From NCBI GenBank assembly GCA_963205315.1, contig CAUJIO010000103.1:28009-92008 (forward strand): DNA of 64,000 nt. Direction: 5' to 3'. The notes below the pieces were generated by a model. It was not told the origin of the DNA. It saw nothing but the letters and a program-made list of their open reading frames with translations, and did not search any database. The DNA comes from Pseudomonadota bacterium. Its GTDB lineage: Bacteria > Pseudomonadota > Alphaproteobacteria > Rhizobiales > Aestuariivirgaceae. Positions 8,576 to 18,139 of this stretch are shown here, one piece after another. A program made the position numbers and the translations under genes. Within the stretch, counting starts at the first letter, position 1. Each line of letters begins with the position of its first letter.

Positions 8576-9058
8576 TCAGGCGCCGGCGAGGCGGGCGTCG
8601 GCGCGCAGCTTCAGCAGCATCCAGACGATGGCGACACCCACCGCCTTGCTCAGCGTTTCGGTCGAGAAGGACAGGGGCGTCAGGTAGCCCGAGAGATAGA
8701 GGAAGGCGAGGCTGTCGAGCGGCACGGAAATCAGGCTGGAAATCAGGATGCGCTGTTGCAGCGGCTTGCCGGTGAAGGAGAAAACGGCCCAGTCGGCCAT
8801 TTCGGAAATGGCGAAGGCGGTGATCGAGGCGAGTGCCAGCGCCGGGGTGGTCATGTACCAGGTGATGGCGCCGGCGGCGAGCGTCGCCAGCAGAACCTTG
8901 TGGCCGATTTCGCGCTGCGCATAATCGCGCAGCACGAAGACGGCGCCGACGACGAGCGTCGCCAGGTAGAGATCGCCGAACGGCGTCGCCAGAGGCTGGA
9001 CCACCACAAACAGCCAGTTCACCACAACGATGGAGATGATGTAGGCGGCGGTCCACAT
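8576..9058 (-). CDS. VUT-family (queuosine-precursor type) membrane transporter
   Basis: A 160-residue inner-membrane protein with five or six hydrophobic segments. It has features of the VUT/YhhQ family, such as NWLFVVVQPLATPFGDLYLATLVVGAVFVLRDYAQREIG split around the first two helices and FAISEMADWAVFS in the middle. YhhQ imports queuosine precursors in Escherichia coli; the substrate here is inferred from family only. It begins 6 bases after ndk on the same strand and is probably transcribed with it. It is shorter than the 220-residue YhhQ, which is usual for the compact alphaproteobacterial form. Confidence 0.75.
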   Translation of the reverse strand: MWTAAYIISIVVVNWLFVVVQPLATPFGDLYLATLVVGAVFVLRDYAQREIGHKVLLATLAAGAITWYMTTPALALASITAFAISEMADWAVFSFTGKPLQQRILISSLISVPLDSLAFLYLSGYLTPLSFSTETLSKAVGVAIVWMLLKLRADARLAGA

Positions 9059-9064
9059 GGCGGC

Positions 9065-9487
9065 TTATCCTACGATTTCGGCGGGCTTGAAGTTCTGGCC
9101 GATCTCGATGCCGGCGTTCTCGAGGCTGTCGGAGCCGTGCACCGAGTTGGCTTCGATCGACTCGGCGAAGTCCTTGCGGATGGTGCCGGGCGCGGCGTTG
9201 GCCGGGTTGGTGGCGCCCATGACATCGCGGTACTTGGCGACGGCGTTCTCGCCTTCCAGCACCTGCACGACGATGGGGCCGGAGATCATGAAGCCGACGA
9301 GATCGTTGAAGAAGGGACGGGCCTTGTGGACGCCGTAGAAGGCTTCGGCCTCGGCCTTGCTCCACTTGACGCGCTTCTGGGCGACGATGCGGAGGCCGGA
9401 GGCCTCGATCTTGGCATTGATGGCGCCCGTCAGGTTGCGGCGGGTGGCGTCCGGCTTGATGATCGAGAAAGTACGTTCGATGGCCAT
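9065..9487 (-). CDS. ndk: Nucleoside diphosphate kinase
   Basis: Transfers the gamma phosphate from ATP to nucleoside diphosphates through a phosphohistidine. The active-site His117 lies in NSVHGSDS, and the N-terminus [13 protein letters not shown] and the RPFF segment are standard. The 140-residue length is exact for the family. The start at 9487 (MAIERTF) is chosen over the longer frame to 9553, whose extra 22 residues are not ndk-like. It is the first gene of a probable pair with the VUT transporter. Confidence 0.96.
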   Translation of the reverse strand: MAIERTFSIIKPDATRRNLTGAINAKIEASGLRIVAQKRVKWSKAEAEAFYGVHKARPFFNDLVGFMISGPIVVQVLEGENAVAKYRDVMGATNPANAAPGTIRKDFAESIEANSVHGSDSLENAGIEIGQNFKPAEIVG

Positions 9488-9573
9488 GAAGTCCTCGTGT
9501 TGCAAATGAAATGGATCGGGCCGCCGTATAGCGGCGGCCCGGTCCTGTGGCAAGGGTCGAGACCCTTGGCGGA

Positions 9574-11475
9574 TTATTCGTCCAGCGCGCCGACCAGTGC
9601 GGTGATGCGGGCGATGGAGACGCGGCGGTTCTCGGCCTCGGGCTCGGAGGTCGGGATCTTGAGATAGCGTTCGCCAAAGCCCACCGTCTTGAGGTTCTCG
9701 CCAGGGATGACGTAGTAGGTCGTCAGCGCCTGCTTGACCGCCTTGGCGCGTTCGCGCGACAGCTCGAGGTTCGAGGGATCGGAACCCACGGCGTCCGTAT
9801 GGCCCTCGATCATGAAGACTTCGCCCGGATTGACCGCCAGGATCTGTTCCATGATCTCGGCGATGCGGTCGAGATTGTCGATTTCTTCCTCACGCAGGAA
9901 GCCCTCGCCGAAGCCGAAGTGCACGGTGTCGATCTCGATACGGGCCACGGCATCGCGCAGCTGCGGATCGGATTCGACCTCTTCGACCGTGTACTTGCGC
10001 TCGAGCTTGCGGCGCGGCGGGGCGGCCAGCACGTCGGTCAGTTCCTTGTCGTCGGCCTCGGCAGCGAAGACCGAGCGCGGCGCCACCGGGCGGCCGGGCT
10101 TGAACTCGACGCTGAGGTTGATGTCGATGTCCTTGGCGCCGGATTTCAGTTTCGCGGCGCGGTCGCGGCGGGCGTCAAGCATGCGCTGGCGCAGGATGAC
10201 GCGGTCGCGCTCCATCATGGTCCGCCACTTCAGCCGCTCGGGCTCGGAGTAGTTCACATCGACGACGACCTTGCGGTAGACGTTGATGCGGGCGCGCAGT
10301 TCGTCATCCTTGAGATCGGCGGACGGACGCTGGTCTTTCAGCACGACCTTCACGACGTTCTGGTTGATGGTGACGTCATTGTTGATGGTGATGTTGTTGC
10401 CGGTGCCCTTCGTCTCGGCCTGCACGGTGCCCTTGTCCGCTCCGCCAGCCTCGCGGCCGACCTCCTGACGCAGGAAGGCGCGTTCCGTCGCCAGCCGCTG
10501 GCGCAGCGCCTTGTTGGTTTCGGGCGACAGCTTGTTGGCGCTGAGCAGATCGCGCATCGAGGCGAGCCGCTTGCGCAGATCAGCCTTGTTCATCGTCCGG
10601 GCATCCGACTTGTCGTTCAGGATGTCACGCGCCCGCTGTTCGGAGGCAACGTCGACAACCACTTTGGGCGAAGCCGGAGCAGCCTCTCCGCTGCCGGCTT
10701 TTTTTGCCGGCTGCTGGACCTCGCCATCATCTGCTTCCGAACCGGACGCCGGTGCGTTGCCGCTTTCCACCTGGGTGTTATTGGCGCTGGCTCCGCTCGT
10801 GCCGTTATCGTTGGATTTGCCCTTGCCAAGTGCCGCGCGTCCGTCGCGAACGACCTGCTTCAGCTTCTGCCGGTCGTCAGCCGAAACGCCGCTGGCCCTC
10901 GACAATTGCGCTGCTTTGCGCATCTGGGCGCGGAGAGATTTCTTGTCGAGTTCGCCGGCCGGGCGCACCGAGCTCAGGAAGTCGGCAACATCCGAAGAAC
11001 TGGCTGCGGAATCCGGGGCCTTGGCACTGGACTGCGCAGAACCCGCCGGCTCATCAGCGGACTGGCCGTCATCGCCGGCGCCACTGTCACTGTCACTGTC
11101 ACTGTCGGAGACTTGAGTCTCGCTGCTCTGTCCACCCGCAGATTGGCGCCGCTCCAATTCGGCATTCATCTCGGAGATTTCCTGATCCAGGCCTTGGGCC
11201 ACATCGTCCGGAAGATCTGGTGTATTCTTGAGTTTCTCGGCCCGTTTCAGCCGCTGCTGCAACTTGGCATCGTCAAGCTTCGACAGGTTGCGGCCGCCCT
11301 TGATGAACTTGCGGATGGCCTCAATTCGATCCGTTCCGGCCGCGCTCCCATCCTCTGCCTGCGCCACAACCAAGGTGCCTGATTCGGCCTTGCCTGCGGC
11401 CATGGCAATTCCTGGCGTTGCAGCTGCAAACAGTGCAAGCGCCAGCAGGCTCGTCTTCAAGGGCAGAAGCTTCAT
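9574..11475 (-). CDS. OmpA-family outer membrane/peptidoglycan-binding protein
   Basis: A 633-residue envelope protein. A signal peptide is visible ([17 protein letters not shown], cut near AMAAG). The long middle is acidic and low in complexity, including a DSDSDSDS tract coded by a hexanucleotide repeat, and helical segments like [15 protein letters not shown]. The last 130 residues are an OmpA C-terminal domain with the peptidoglycan-binding region [27 protein letters not shown] chose the start at 11475 for the signal peptide; the frame is open 41 codons further. It probably tethers the outer membrane to peptidoglycan; the central region's role is unknown. Confidence 0.85.
   Translation of the reverse strand: MKLLPLKTSLLALALFAAATPGIAMAAGKAESGTLVVAQAEDGSAAGTDRIEAIRKFIKGGRNLSKLDDAKLQQRLKRAEKLKNTPDLPDDVAQGLDQEISEMNAELERRQSAGGQSSETQVSDSDSDSDSGAGDDGQSADEPAGSAQSSAKAPDSAASSSDVADFLSSVRPAGELDKKSLRAQMRKAAQLSRASGVSADDRQKLKQVVRDGRAALGKGKSNDNGTSGASANNTQVESGNAPASGSEADDGEVQQPAKKAGSGEAAPASPKVVVDVASEQRARDILNDKSDARTMNKADLRKRLASMRDLLSANKLSPETNKALRQRLATERAFLRQEVGREAGGADKGTVQAETKGTGNNITINNDVTINQNVVKVVLKDQRPSADLKDDELRARINVYRKVVVDVNYSEPERLKWRTMMERDRVILRQRMLDARRDRAAKLKSGAKDIDINLSVEFKPGRPVAPRSVFAAEADDKELTDVLAAPPRRKLERKYTVEEVESDPQLRDAVARIEIDTVHFGFGEGFLREEEIDNLDRIAEIMEQILAVNPGEVFMIEGHTDAVGSDPSNLELSRERAKAVKQALTTYYVIPGENLKTVGFGERYLKIPTSEPEAENRRVSIARITALVGALDE
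11082..11105. repeat. Hexanucleotide tandem repeat (CACTGT x4) inside the OmpA-family gene
   Basis: Four perfect copies of CACTGT, coding for Ser-Asp pairs on the minus strand. Changes in copy number would keep the reading frame and only alter linker length. Confidence 0.85.
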
Positions 11476-11744
11476 TATTCCCACACTCCGTTTTCTGTCT
11501 TCACCGCCAGCCGATATGACCGCCGGCCTCGTTCTGACGCTTCGTATGGTGGCCCAGAATGGCGGAATTAAGGGGCTGTGACGATGGGTCCGCCACAAGT
11601 CTGAACGGGAGCTGACAATGAAACCAAACAGTTAGGATGTGGCGGGCTGGAAGGTCTTCTGGCAACCATGTGGCCCTGTTCCGCCTCCGAAACTCCCACA
11701 TGCAGACACACTGGCCTGCCGAACGGCGGTGCTATTTCCAGATT

Positions 11745-12515
11745 TCACCACACACCCCGCGTCAGCGCCGTCCAGAGATAGCCCCACAGTGTTGGATGAA
11801 AATACTGGTGCGAGATCATGGTGCTCGCATGCGGGTGCAAGTCGCCATTTTTTGCATCTTCAACAGCCTTCACCAGCAATGGTCCGGCCACTGCGGCCTG
11901 TAAGTAGAAATAAGTTCCGAAACTGTCGTCAGGCGTCGGTTCAAACCGCTCCTGGTAGAGGATTGCTCCAGTGTCGACGCCTTCGTCGACCAAGTGGATG
12001 GTAACGCCCGCATGTGCAAGATCGCCCCTGGCCAAGGCCCAGTATCCGCCGGCCTGCCCCCTGTAGGCAGGATTCCAGCCGGCATGGGCATTGATGACCG
12101 GAACCGTGATCGATTTCAGCGTCTCGCGGCCGATGATGCGTGTTCCCAGGACGACGACAACATCGGGTCTTCGCTCGGCGAGTGTCACACGGCAGGCCAT
12201 GTCATTCACCGAGCCGATCTCAATGACCTCACAATCCGGATTCGGCCGCGCATTCAGACGGGATTTCTCGACGATCTGAGACACGCGGCCCTGCTGACGC
12301 CGATCGATGAATTTCTGGAGTGTGACAAAGCCGATTTGTCCCAAGACCGTCACCACTCCCTGACGCTTCGCCCGGTTGCGGATCAGAGCCCACTTGTCCT
12401 GCCGCTTTTCGTTGAGAATGGTCACCGGCCCAAATTGCTCGACAAGAGCATTGATCATGATCCATGCGTGAGGACTGAGGCAGGTGAGAACAGCGATGCG
12501 CGAAGGATTGGCCAT
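11745..12515 (-). CDS. Formyltransferase-family protein
   Basis: A 256-residue protein with the catalytic layout of the formyl-transferase fold shared by methionyl-tRNA formyltransferase, GART and sugar-nucleotide formyltransferases: NAHAGWNPAYRG (Asn-x-His followed by the PAYRG loop) and the downstream Asp in VDEGVDTGAIL. It lacks the C-terminal OB domain of Fmt, so a small-molecule or sugar-nucleotide substrate is more likely than tRNA. The ATG at 12515 is preceded by TTAGGG; a TTG lies two codons upstream. It follows the amino-acid transporter genes on the same strand after 68 bases. Substrate unknown. Confidence 0.75.
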   Translation of the reverse strand: MANPSRIAVLTCLSPHAWIMINALVEQFGPVTILNEKRQDKWALIRNRAKRQGVVTVLGQIGFVTLQKFIDRRQQGRVSQIVEKSRLNARPNPDCEVIEIGSVNDMACRVTLAERRPDVVVVLGTRIIGRETLKSITVPVINAHAGWNPAYRGQAGGYWALARGDLAHAGVTIHLVDEGVDTGAILYQERFEPTPDDSFGTYFYLQAAVAGPLLVKAVEDAKNGDLHPHASTMISHQYFHPTLWGYLWTALTRGVW

Positions 12516-12583
12516 GCTCAAACCCTAACCGCATTTCGCTTCGCAACAGTGAATAGCGTCGCGAGTTTCCACGGTGAGACAGC

Positions 12584-13327
12584 CTAGAGCCGGCCAGCCT
12601 CGATGATCCGCTTCAGGAACATGCGGGTCCGCTCGTGTACCGGATCGCCGAATATCTGGGCCGGAGGTCCTTCCTCATGAACGACGCCTTCATACAGGAA
12701 GCAGACTTTGGACGCGACTTCGCGGGCAAATCCCATTTCGTGCGTGGCCAACAACATCGTCATGCCCTGCCCGGCCAGATCGCGGACGATATTCAGCACT
12801 TCTGAGACGAGCTCCGGATCGAGCGCCGAGGTGATCTCATCCAGCAACATCACTTTCGGTTCCATGGCCAATGCCCGGACGATGGCTACGCGCTGCTGCT
12901 GGCCGCCCGACAGGCGATCCGGGAACTCCTGTGCCTTGGCCTCCATGCCAATACGCTTCAGCAGGGTCATGGCTCTTTCCTCGGCCTCATCGCGGCCGAG
13001 GTTGAGAACCTTTGTGGGGGCAAGCGTGACGTTGTCGAGGACGCTCATATGCGGGAACAGATTGAAGCTCTGGAAAACGATGCCGACATTCTGGCGCAAG
13101 CGATTGACGTCGACACCGGGTCCGGACACTCTGTCGTTCATCAGGCGAATTTCTCCACCCTGTATCTTCTCAAGGCCATTGATACAGCGGAGTAATGTCG
13201 ACTTTCCACAACCCGATGGGCCAATCAGGCAGACGACCTGATGCTCGTCGACATTGAGATTGACGCCTCGCAGCACCCTGACCGGCCCGAATTCCTTTTC
13301 GACATTCCTGATTTCGAGAAATGCCAA
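12584..13327 (-). CDS. Polar amino acid ABC transporter, ATP-binding subunit
   Basis: ATPase of a class 3 amino-acid importer. Seen: Walker A GPSGCGKST, signature LSGGQQQRV, Walker B VMLLDEITSALDP and the switch His in ATHEMGF, within the 247 residues usual for GlnQ/AapP/HisP proteins. The reading begins at a TTG codon directly behind the permease gene, whose stop is one base away, so translation is probably coupled. It completes a three-gene uptake operon with the permease and the binding protein upstream. Confidence 0.93.
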   Translation of the reverse strand: MAFLEIRNVEKEFGPVRVLRGVNLNVDEHQVVCLIGPSGCGKSTLLRCINGLEKIQGGEIRLMNDRVSGPGVDVNRLRQNVGIVFQSFNLFPHMSVLDNVTLAPTKVLNLGRDEAEERAMTLLKRIGMEAKAQEFPDRLSGGQQQRVAIVRALAMEPKVMLLDEITSALDPELVSEVLNIVRDLAGQGMTMLLATHEMGFAREVASKVCFLYEGVVHEEGPPAQIFGDPVHERTRMFLKRIIEAGRL

Positions 13328-13328
13328 G

Positions 13329-14483
13329 TCAGCCTCCAGCCCGCATGCGCGCGTTATCGCGCTCGATCAGCTTGTCGACAAACCGTGCCTGGGGAATCGT
13401 GATCAGCACGAAAAGGATTGCGACAATGGTGACAGCCGAGAGGTTGAAGGCATTTGATGAGATGATGCGTGACTGGTTGAAGGCGTCGATGACGCCTACG
13501 ACCTGCACCAAAGCCGTGTCCTTCTGCAGGCCGATAAAATCATTCAGCAATGGCGCCAGGATCCGGCGGACGGCCTGCGGGATCACGACATAGCGCATGG
13601 TCTGAACGTAGGACAGACCGAGCGAGCGCGCCGCCGAGACCTGGCTCCAGTGTATGCTCTCGATCCCCGAGCGATAGACTTCGGCCACGTAAGCGCCATA
13701 GGTAAGCGTGAGTGCCAGAATGCACCACCAGCTGACGGGGATGCGGGTCGCGGCGCGCGCCTCAGCCACCGACATCGAGGAGAGATCAACGAACAATCCG
13801 ACGATATGCGGAACGATCAGATCGGGGAGTCCGGAGGTCGGAATGCCGAAGCCGATGAGATAGAGTGTCACGACAGCCGGCAAGCCACGGAAGATATCGC
13901 AGTAGAGAATGGCCAGGGCACGGATCGGCTTGCCCGCCGGACCCGGCATGAGGCGCGCCATGGCAACGGCAAGGCCCCAGATGAGCACGAATATTTCAGC
14001 GACCACGAAGATGAAGATGTTGATGAGGAAGAATTGCCGGGTGACCTGAAACCACTTGTCCTGAATCAGCGGCAACAGGAAGAAGGTCTTGCCGACGGCC
14101 ACCTCGTTCATCATGACGAAGCTGGCGAAGCCCAGCGCTATCATGGCGAAGGCACCCCACCCAAAGGTTATCCACCCTTGTTCGCGGGAGTCGGCGGTTT
14201 GAATTCGGGCCTCGACGATATCTCCTTCGGAAAGTGCGGCACGGGCGCGGCTTGCGGCCTTGAGGGCGCGAAGGGCGGGCCACAGCAGCGCGGCCGTCGC
14301 GACAATGACGAGCCAGAACATTGCTTGCCAAGCATTCGACATCACGCCGAGGCCCTCCAGGGCCGCGCGCACCAGCCGTGTTGCACTGAACGCGCCAACG
14401 ATACAGAGCAAGGCAAATACGAGCGCCGCAACCGCGAGCGAAGTTGCACGTTGCGTCACAGATTGATCTGCGGAAATTGTCAC
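13329..14483 (-). CDS. Polar amino acid ABC transporter, permease subunit
   Basis: A 384-residue inner-membrane permease with an extended N-terminus and about eight hydrophobic segments, the size of the AapM type. The ABC-interaction (EAA-like) loop is AARSLGLSYVQTMRYVVIPQA, preceded by YVAEVYRSGIESI. Only one permease gene is present, whereas the Aap system has two (AapQ and AapM), so it may work as a homodimer. It starts at GTG 14483. A stable hairpin separates it from the binding-protein gene upstream. Confidence 0.9.
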   Translation of the reverse strand: MTISADQSVTQRATSLAVAALVFALLCIVGAFSATRLVRAALEGLGVMSNAWQAMFWLVIVATAALLWPALRALKAASRARAALSEGDIVEARIQTADSREQGWITFGWGAFAMIALGFASFVMMNEVAVGKTFFLLPLIQDKWFQVTRQFFLINIFIFVVAEIFVLIWGLAVAMARLMPGPAGKPIRALAILYCDIFRGLPAVVTLYLIGFGIPTSGLPDLIVPHIVGLFVDLSSMSVAEARAATRIPVSWWCILALTLTYGAYVAEVYRSGIESIHWSQVSAARSLGLSYVQTMRYVVIPQAVRRILAPLLNDFIGLQKDTALVQVVGVIDAFNQSRIISSNAFNLSAVTIVAILFVLITIPQARFVDKLIERDNARMRAGG

Positions 14484-14492
14484 GTGAAATGG

Positions 14493-14519
14493 GCTCTCCC
14501 TACCCGAGGCAGGGAGAGC
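14493..14519 (-). terminator. Intercistronic hairpin between binding-protein and permease genes
   Basis: A perfect 9-bp stem, GCTCTCCCT at 14493-14501 with AGGGAGAGC at 14511-14519, around a 9-base loop. No T-run follows on the minus strand. Hairpins here commonly protect the binding-protein mRNA from 3' decay or partly attenuate readthrough, making binding protein more abundant than permease. Confidence 0.65.
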
Positions 14520-14528
14520 AATCTTGAT

Positions 14529-15371
14529 TTACGGATTGAAGTACGGAACGCTGGCGGGATCCTTGCCCCAGGCCGCGGCGAGGTACTTCGCGCCGAGCTT
14601 CGCCATCGTGCCATCATCCATGATCGCCTGGAAAATCTTGTCGATCGTCGCGTTGTTGGCGTTGCCTTTGGGGTAAATTGCTCCGTAGGCTTCACCAGTC
14701 TTGTATTGACCGACAACAATAACCTTATCAGGGTTCGCAACCTGTTCAGCGAGAACGATTGATGTGTCGGTCATCGCGGCATCAATCTGCCCCGCGCGCA
14801 AGGCAGTGAACATGTCGCCCTGATCAGGGTAGACCTGAACATCGGTCAGGCCAAGTGTGCCTTGCGCAAATGCAGCACCGGTCGTGGCTTGTTGAACGCC
14901 AACCTTCGCACCCTTGATCGTCTTTTCATCGACAGGTGCATCGCTTCGCGCCAGAACGCCGATATCGGATGCGAAATAGGAGACCGAGAAGTCGTGAACC
15001 TTCTTGCGCTCTTCGGTGATCGAAATCTCGGACATGGCGAGATCAAAGCCCTCTGTCTGGCCGGCGATCAGTGCGTCCCAGCCCACATTGACGACTTCCA
15101 GCTTGTCATAGCCGGCACGCCAGGCAATCTCGGCAGCGATACAATATTCCATCCCGTCCTTGATCGACTCCGGCGTATCGCCGTTCCACCAAATGGGGGC
15201 AGGCAGCGACACTTCAACGGTCAACTGCCCGGCCTTGGCAGGGTTGGCGATGGGAATCGATCCCTTTTCACCCGTGACCTCGCAGTTGCCGATCATGTTT
15301 GCCGCGGTAGCCGGGGCGGCAAATGCCATCATGGCTACAGCAGCGGCAAGCAGCATATTCCTGGATTTCAT
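14529..15371 (-). CDS. Polar amino acid ABC transporter, periplasmic binding protein
   Basis: A 280-residue family 3 solute-binding protein. A signal peptide MKSRNMLLAAAVAMMAF ending near ATAA leads to the mature protein, with typical features such as VNVGWDALIAGQTEGFDLAMSEI split across the ligand-binding lobes, ITEERKKVHDFS and GVQQATTGAAFAQ. The start at 15371 has GGAGGG six bases upstream. The ligand cannot be named from sequence; polar or acidic amino acids are usual for this family. First gene of the transporter operon. Confidence 0.9.
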   Translation of the reverse strand: MKSRNMLLAAAVAMMAFAAPATAANMIGNCEVTGEKGSIPIANPAKAGQLTVEVSLPAPIWWNGDTPESIKDGMEYCIAAEIAWRAGYDKLEVVNVGWDALIAGQTEGFDLAMSEISITEERKKVHDFSVSYFASDIGVLARSDAPVDEKTIKGAKVGVQQATTGAAFAQGTLGLTDVQVYPDQGDMFTALRAGQIDAAMTDTSIVLAEQVANPDKVIVVGQYKTGEAYGAIYPKGNANNATIDKIFQAIMDDGTMAKLGAKYLAAAWGKDPASVPYFNP

Positions 15372-15524
15372 TATGGCCCTCCAATGCCTCAATAACGCAG
15401 TCCAGCAAGAATACACTGGAAATTCGTCTCAAGAGCAAGTGGCTTCCGCACGGAGATGCAGACAAGGCGGCACCAGGCGTCTAAACACCGGCCGCACTGC
15501 AACAATGAGACGTCGCATTCCCCT

Positions 15525-16811
15525 ATGACAGCCCTTGGTATCGACTTCGGAACAACAAATACCGTGCTGGCCTCCGTGTCGCCCGAGGGAATCGCTCATG
15601 CGCATGGCTTTCATCATTCCGGAGCAATGCAGGACGCCGTGAGGACGGCCTTGTCGTTCCGCCGCGACACAACTCGCGGCAATCCGCCGGTGCCGGACGT
15701 CGGACCATGGGCTATCCAGGATTTCATCGACTCTCCCGAAGAGACACGATTTCTACAATCTTTCAAATCCTTCGCTGCAAGCCCTTCGTTCAGCGACACC
15801 GCCGTCTTCACCCGGCGCTATGCCTTTGAGGATCTGATGGGGATTTTTCTGCGCCGGATTATGGCGCGCGGCGGCTTGACGGCTCTGCCCGAGCGGCTTG
15901 TCATCGGGCGTCCCGTCACATTTGCGGGCCAGAACCCGGACGACGCTCTGGCCCACAAGCGGTATGTTGCGGCCCTCGAGTCTCTCGGATTCTCCGACAC
16001 GCATTTCGTTCTCGAACCCGTCGCGGCCGCGCTCTATTATGCGCGCAGCCTGACACGCGATGCTACGGTCCTCGTCGGTGATTTTGGCGGCGGCACCAGT
16101 GACTTTTCGGTTCTGCGATTCAGTTCATCCGGCGCGGGATTGGCAGCCGAAGCCCTGAGCCACAGCGGCATCGGCATCGCCGGCGACAGTTTCGACTACA
16201 GGATCATTGACAACGCAGTTTCCCCGTTGCTTGGAAAATATGCAACATATCGCAGCTGGGGCAAGCGGTTGCCTGTTCCGGTTCACTACTTTGCAAGTTT
16301 TTCGCGTTGGAACGAGTTGTGCCTGATGCAGCGCCCCGACGTGCTGAACGATCTGCGGGAACTGGCGCGGGCCAGTGATGACCGCCCACAATTGCAGGCT
16401 CTGATCGATCTCATCGAAGGCGGCGTGAGCTACGAACTCTACCGCGCGGTTTCGCGGCTCAAGGCAGAGCTGTCCGCCGCACCACAAGCTCAATTCCAGT
16501 TCAAGCTGTCGGGACTGAATATCGACAAGGTTATCGCCCGCTCCGACTTCGAGAACTGGATATCCGAGGATCTCGCAAAAATCGGCATCACGGTGGACGC
16601 CGCACTGGCAAAAGCAGGATTGGAGCCTCGCGACATCGACCAGATTTTTCTCACCGGAGGCACCTCCTATGTCCCAGCGGTCCGCCGCCTGTTTGATGAA
16701 CGGTTCCCGGAGACGCCAGTTGATAGCGGTGAGCAGTTGCTGTCGATCGCAAAGGGGCTGGCACTTGTCAGTCAATCAAACGACATTTCGAGATGGTCGG
16801 TGCACGCATGA
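15525..16811 (+). CDS. Hsp70-family (YegD-like) protein
   Basis: A 428-residue actin-fold ATPase of the Hsp70 superfamily. Seen: phosphate-1 motif GIDFGTTNTVLA, phosphate-2 motif VGDFGGGTSDFSV and adenosine motif IFLTGGTSYVPAVRRLF. There is no beta-sandwich substrate-binding domain or helical lid, which separates it from DnaK and matches YegD-type proteins of unknown function. No DnaJ or GrpE gene is adjacent. The start at 15525 is chosen because the family begins at TALGIDFG. Its stop overlaps the start of trhO by four bases (ATGA). Confidence 0.85.
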   Translation: MTALGIDFGTTNTVLASVSPEGIAHAHGFHHSGAMQDAVRTALSFRRDTTRGNPPVPDVGPWAIQDFIDSPEETRFLQSFKSFAASPSFSDTAVFTRRYAFEDLMGIFLRRIMARGGLTALPERLVIGRPVTFAGQNPDDALAHKRYVAALESLGFSDTHFVLEPVAAALYYARSLTRDATVLVGDFGGGTSDFSVLRFSSSGAGLAAEALSHSGIGIAGDSFDYRIIDNAVSPLLGKYATYRSWGKRLPVPVHYFASFSRWNELCLMQRPDVLNDLRELARASDDRPQLQALIDLIEGGVSYELYRAVSRLKAELSAAPQAQFQFKLSGLNIDKVIARSDFENWISEDLAKIGITVDAALAKAGLEPRDIDQIFLTGGTSYVPAVRRLFDERFPETPVDSGEQLLSIAKGLALVSQSNDISRWSVHA

Positions 16812-17542
16812 AAATCGAAGTCAGCGCCTTCTACAAGTTTGTAAATTTGCCCGATACTGCAGCGCTGCGGCAGAGCCTGAAAGAGATCTGTACCGCGTAC
16901 GGGATTCGCGGGACGATCTTGCTGGCGCAGGAAGGCATCAATGGCACCATCGCTGGCGAGACCGGCGCTCTCGCAGAAACAATGGCGGCGATCAGGAGCT
17001 TCAAGTCATTCGCAGACCTTGAGAGCAAGCAGTCGCCCTCAGCCAGCATGCCATTCGCAAGACTCAAAATAAGGCTGAAGAAGGAGATCGTCACACTTGG
17101 CATTCCGGGCATCGATCCCCTTCGACGTGTCGGCAAATACGTTGCGCCAGAGGACTGGAACGATCTCATCGCTGATCCGGATGTGCTGCTGATCGACACG
17201 CGCAACAGTTTTGAGTTCACGGCCGGTACATTCAAGGGAGCTATTGACCCCAAGACTCGTAGTTTTGGGGAATTTCCGGCCTACGCCCGCGAACATCTTG
17301 CGGGATACAAGGACCGGAAGATTGCGATGTTCTGCACAGGTGGAATCAGATGCGAGAAGGCCACGAGCTTTCTCGTTGATGAAGGTTTCTCGCAGGTGTT
17401 TCACCTGCAGGGCGGAATTCTAAAATACCTCGAGACCATTCCTGCAGAGTCGAGCCTGTGGCAAGGCAAGTGTTTCGTGTTTGATGAGCGCGGCGCGCTG
17501 GGTCATGGCCTCACCGGCGGCGAGAACGACAAGTCGGAATAG
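16808..17542 (+). CDS. trhO: tRNA uridine(34) hydroxylase, rhodanese family
   Basis: Oxygen-dependent formation of 5-hydroxyuridine at wobble position 34 of tRNA, as known for TrhO/YceA. The N-terminal acylphosphatase-like domain is visible (FYKFVNLPD, RGTILLAQEGINGTIAG). The rhodanese domain carries the catalytic loop CTGGIRC with Cys176 and Cys182. The 244-residue length is slightly short for the family but complete. The start at 16808 overlaps the Hsp70-like stop (ATGA); an alternative in-frame ATG lies at 16793. Coupling to an Hsp70-like gene is unusual in my experience of this family. Confidence 0.9.
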   Translation: MKIEVSAFYKFVNLPDTAALRQSLKEICTAYGIRGTILLAQEGINGTIAGETGALAETMAAIRSFKSFADLESKQSPSASMPFARLKIRLKKEIVTLGIPGIDPLRRVGKYVAPEDWNDLIADPDVLLIDTRNSFEFTAGTFKGAIDPKTRSFGEFPAYAREHLAGYKDRKIAMFCTGGIRCEKATSFLVDEGFSQVFHLQGGILKYLETIPAESSLWQGKCFVFDERGALGHGLTGGENDKSE

Positions 17543-17672
17543 TGTTGCAACTGAGGCGGAATTATGAACGGGAGCTAAACAGTTACCTCAGTAACAGTTC
17601 AGCCCGCAGCCTTTAGATATGTGTTCATCAACGGCATGCATCACCGCTGGATAAACGCAGGAAGGCAAATCC

Positions 17673-17924
17673 ATGAACCGCTCGACTCTCATCGCCCTCA
17701 CCGCCGCTGCCGCAATCAGCGTGTCTACGGGTCCCGCCGCGATGGCCAAAGCCAACTTCGATTTCAATGTCAAAATTGGCTCTGGCGGCGGCACAATCCT
17801 GATTGGAACCCCACGCCATGGTTTCGATGACGGCTGCTTCTTCGTCAAGGTCAAGCACACGACGTGGAACAAGTGGCATACGAAGAAGGTCACTTTCTTC
17901 ACGAGAGAATTGGTCTGCTACTGA
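17673..17924 (+). CDS. Small secreted hypothetical protein
   Basis: An 83-residue protein with a clear signal peptide (MNRSTLIALTAAAAISVS, cleavage near AMAKA). The mature part of about 58 residues has two cysteines, in DDGCFFVKVKHTTWNKW and the terminal LVCY, that could form one disulfide, and a glycine-rich GSGGGTI. AGGAAGG lies nine bases before the ATG. It stands alone, 130 bases after trhO. I do not recognise the family; a periplasmic or extracellular location is likely. Confidence 0.65.
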   Translation: MNRSTLIALTAAAAISVSTGPAAMAKANFDFNVKIGSGGGTILIGTPRHGFDDGCFFVKVKHTTWNKWHTKKVTFFTRELVCY

Positions 17925-17991
17925 TTTGAATGCCTGAGGTCACAGGGTTCCGTATGGCCCCCTCTCAGAATCCCGCGACGTCAGGTCAGGG

Positions 17992-18055
17992 GGACCGGCT
18001 TTGGCTCATGCCACGGCCGGTCCAACCTCCTTCCCAGGTGCAAGAAAGCCGGTCC
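17992..18055. repeat. Overlapping inverted repeats between small secreted gene and ppc
   Basis: GGACCGGCTTT at 17992-18002 pairs perfectly over 11 bp with AAAGCCGGTCC at 18045-18055. The first eight bases can instead pair with GCCGGTCC at 18016-18023. The two foldings are mutually exclusive. No T-run follows either stem, so simple intrinsic termination is not obvious. Confidence 0.55.
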
Positions 18056-18139
18056 AGATCGCGCCGGTCGAACGTCGCGTAGCATTTGTGCGAAACGTTC
18101 AAGACTTGACCCACTTCAGCAAGGGCCGGGACTGATTAT

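Noticed and set aside
9547..11382. A 611-codon open frame on the plus strand opposite the OmpA-family gene
   Set aside because: It is an antisense shadow of a high-GC gene; the minus-strand gene has a signal peptide and an OmpA domain, while this frame has no recognisable domain.
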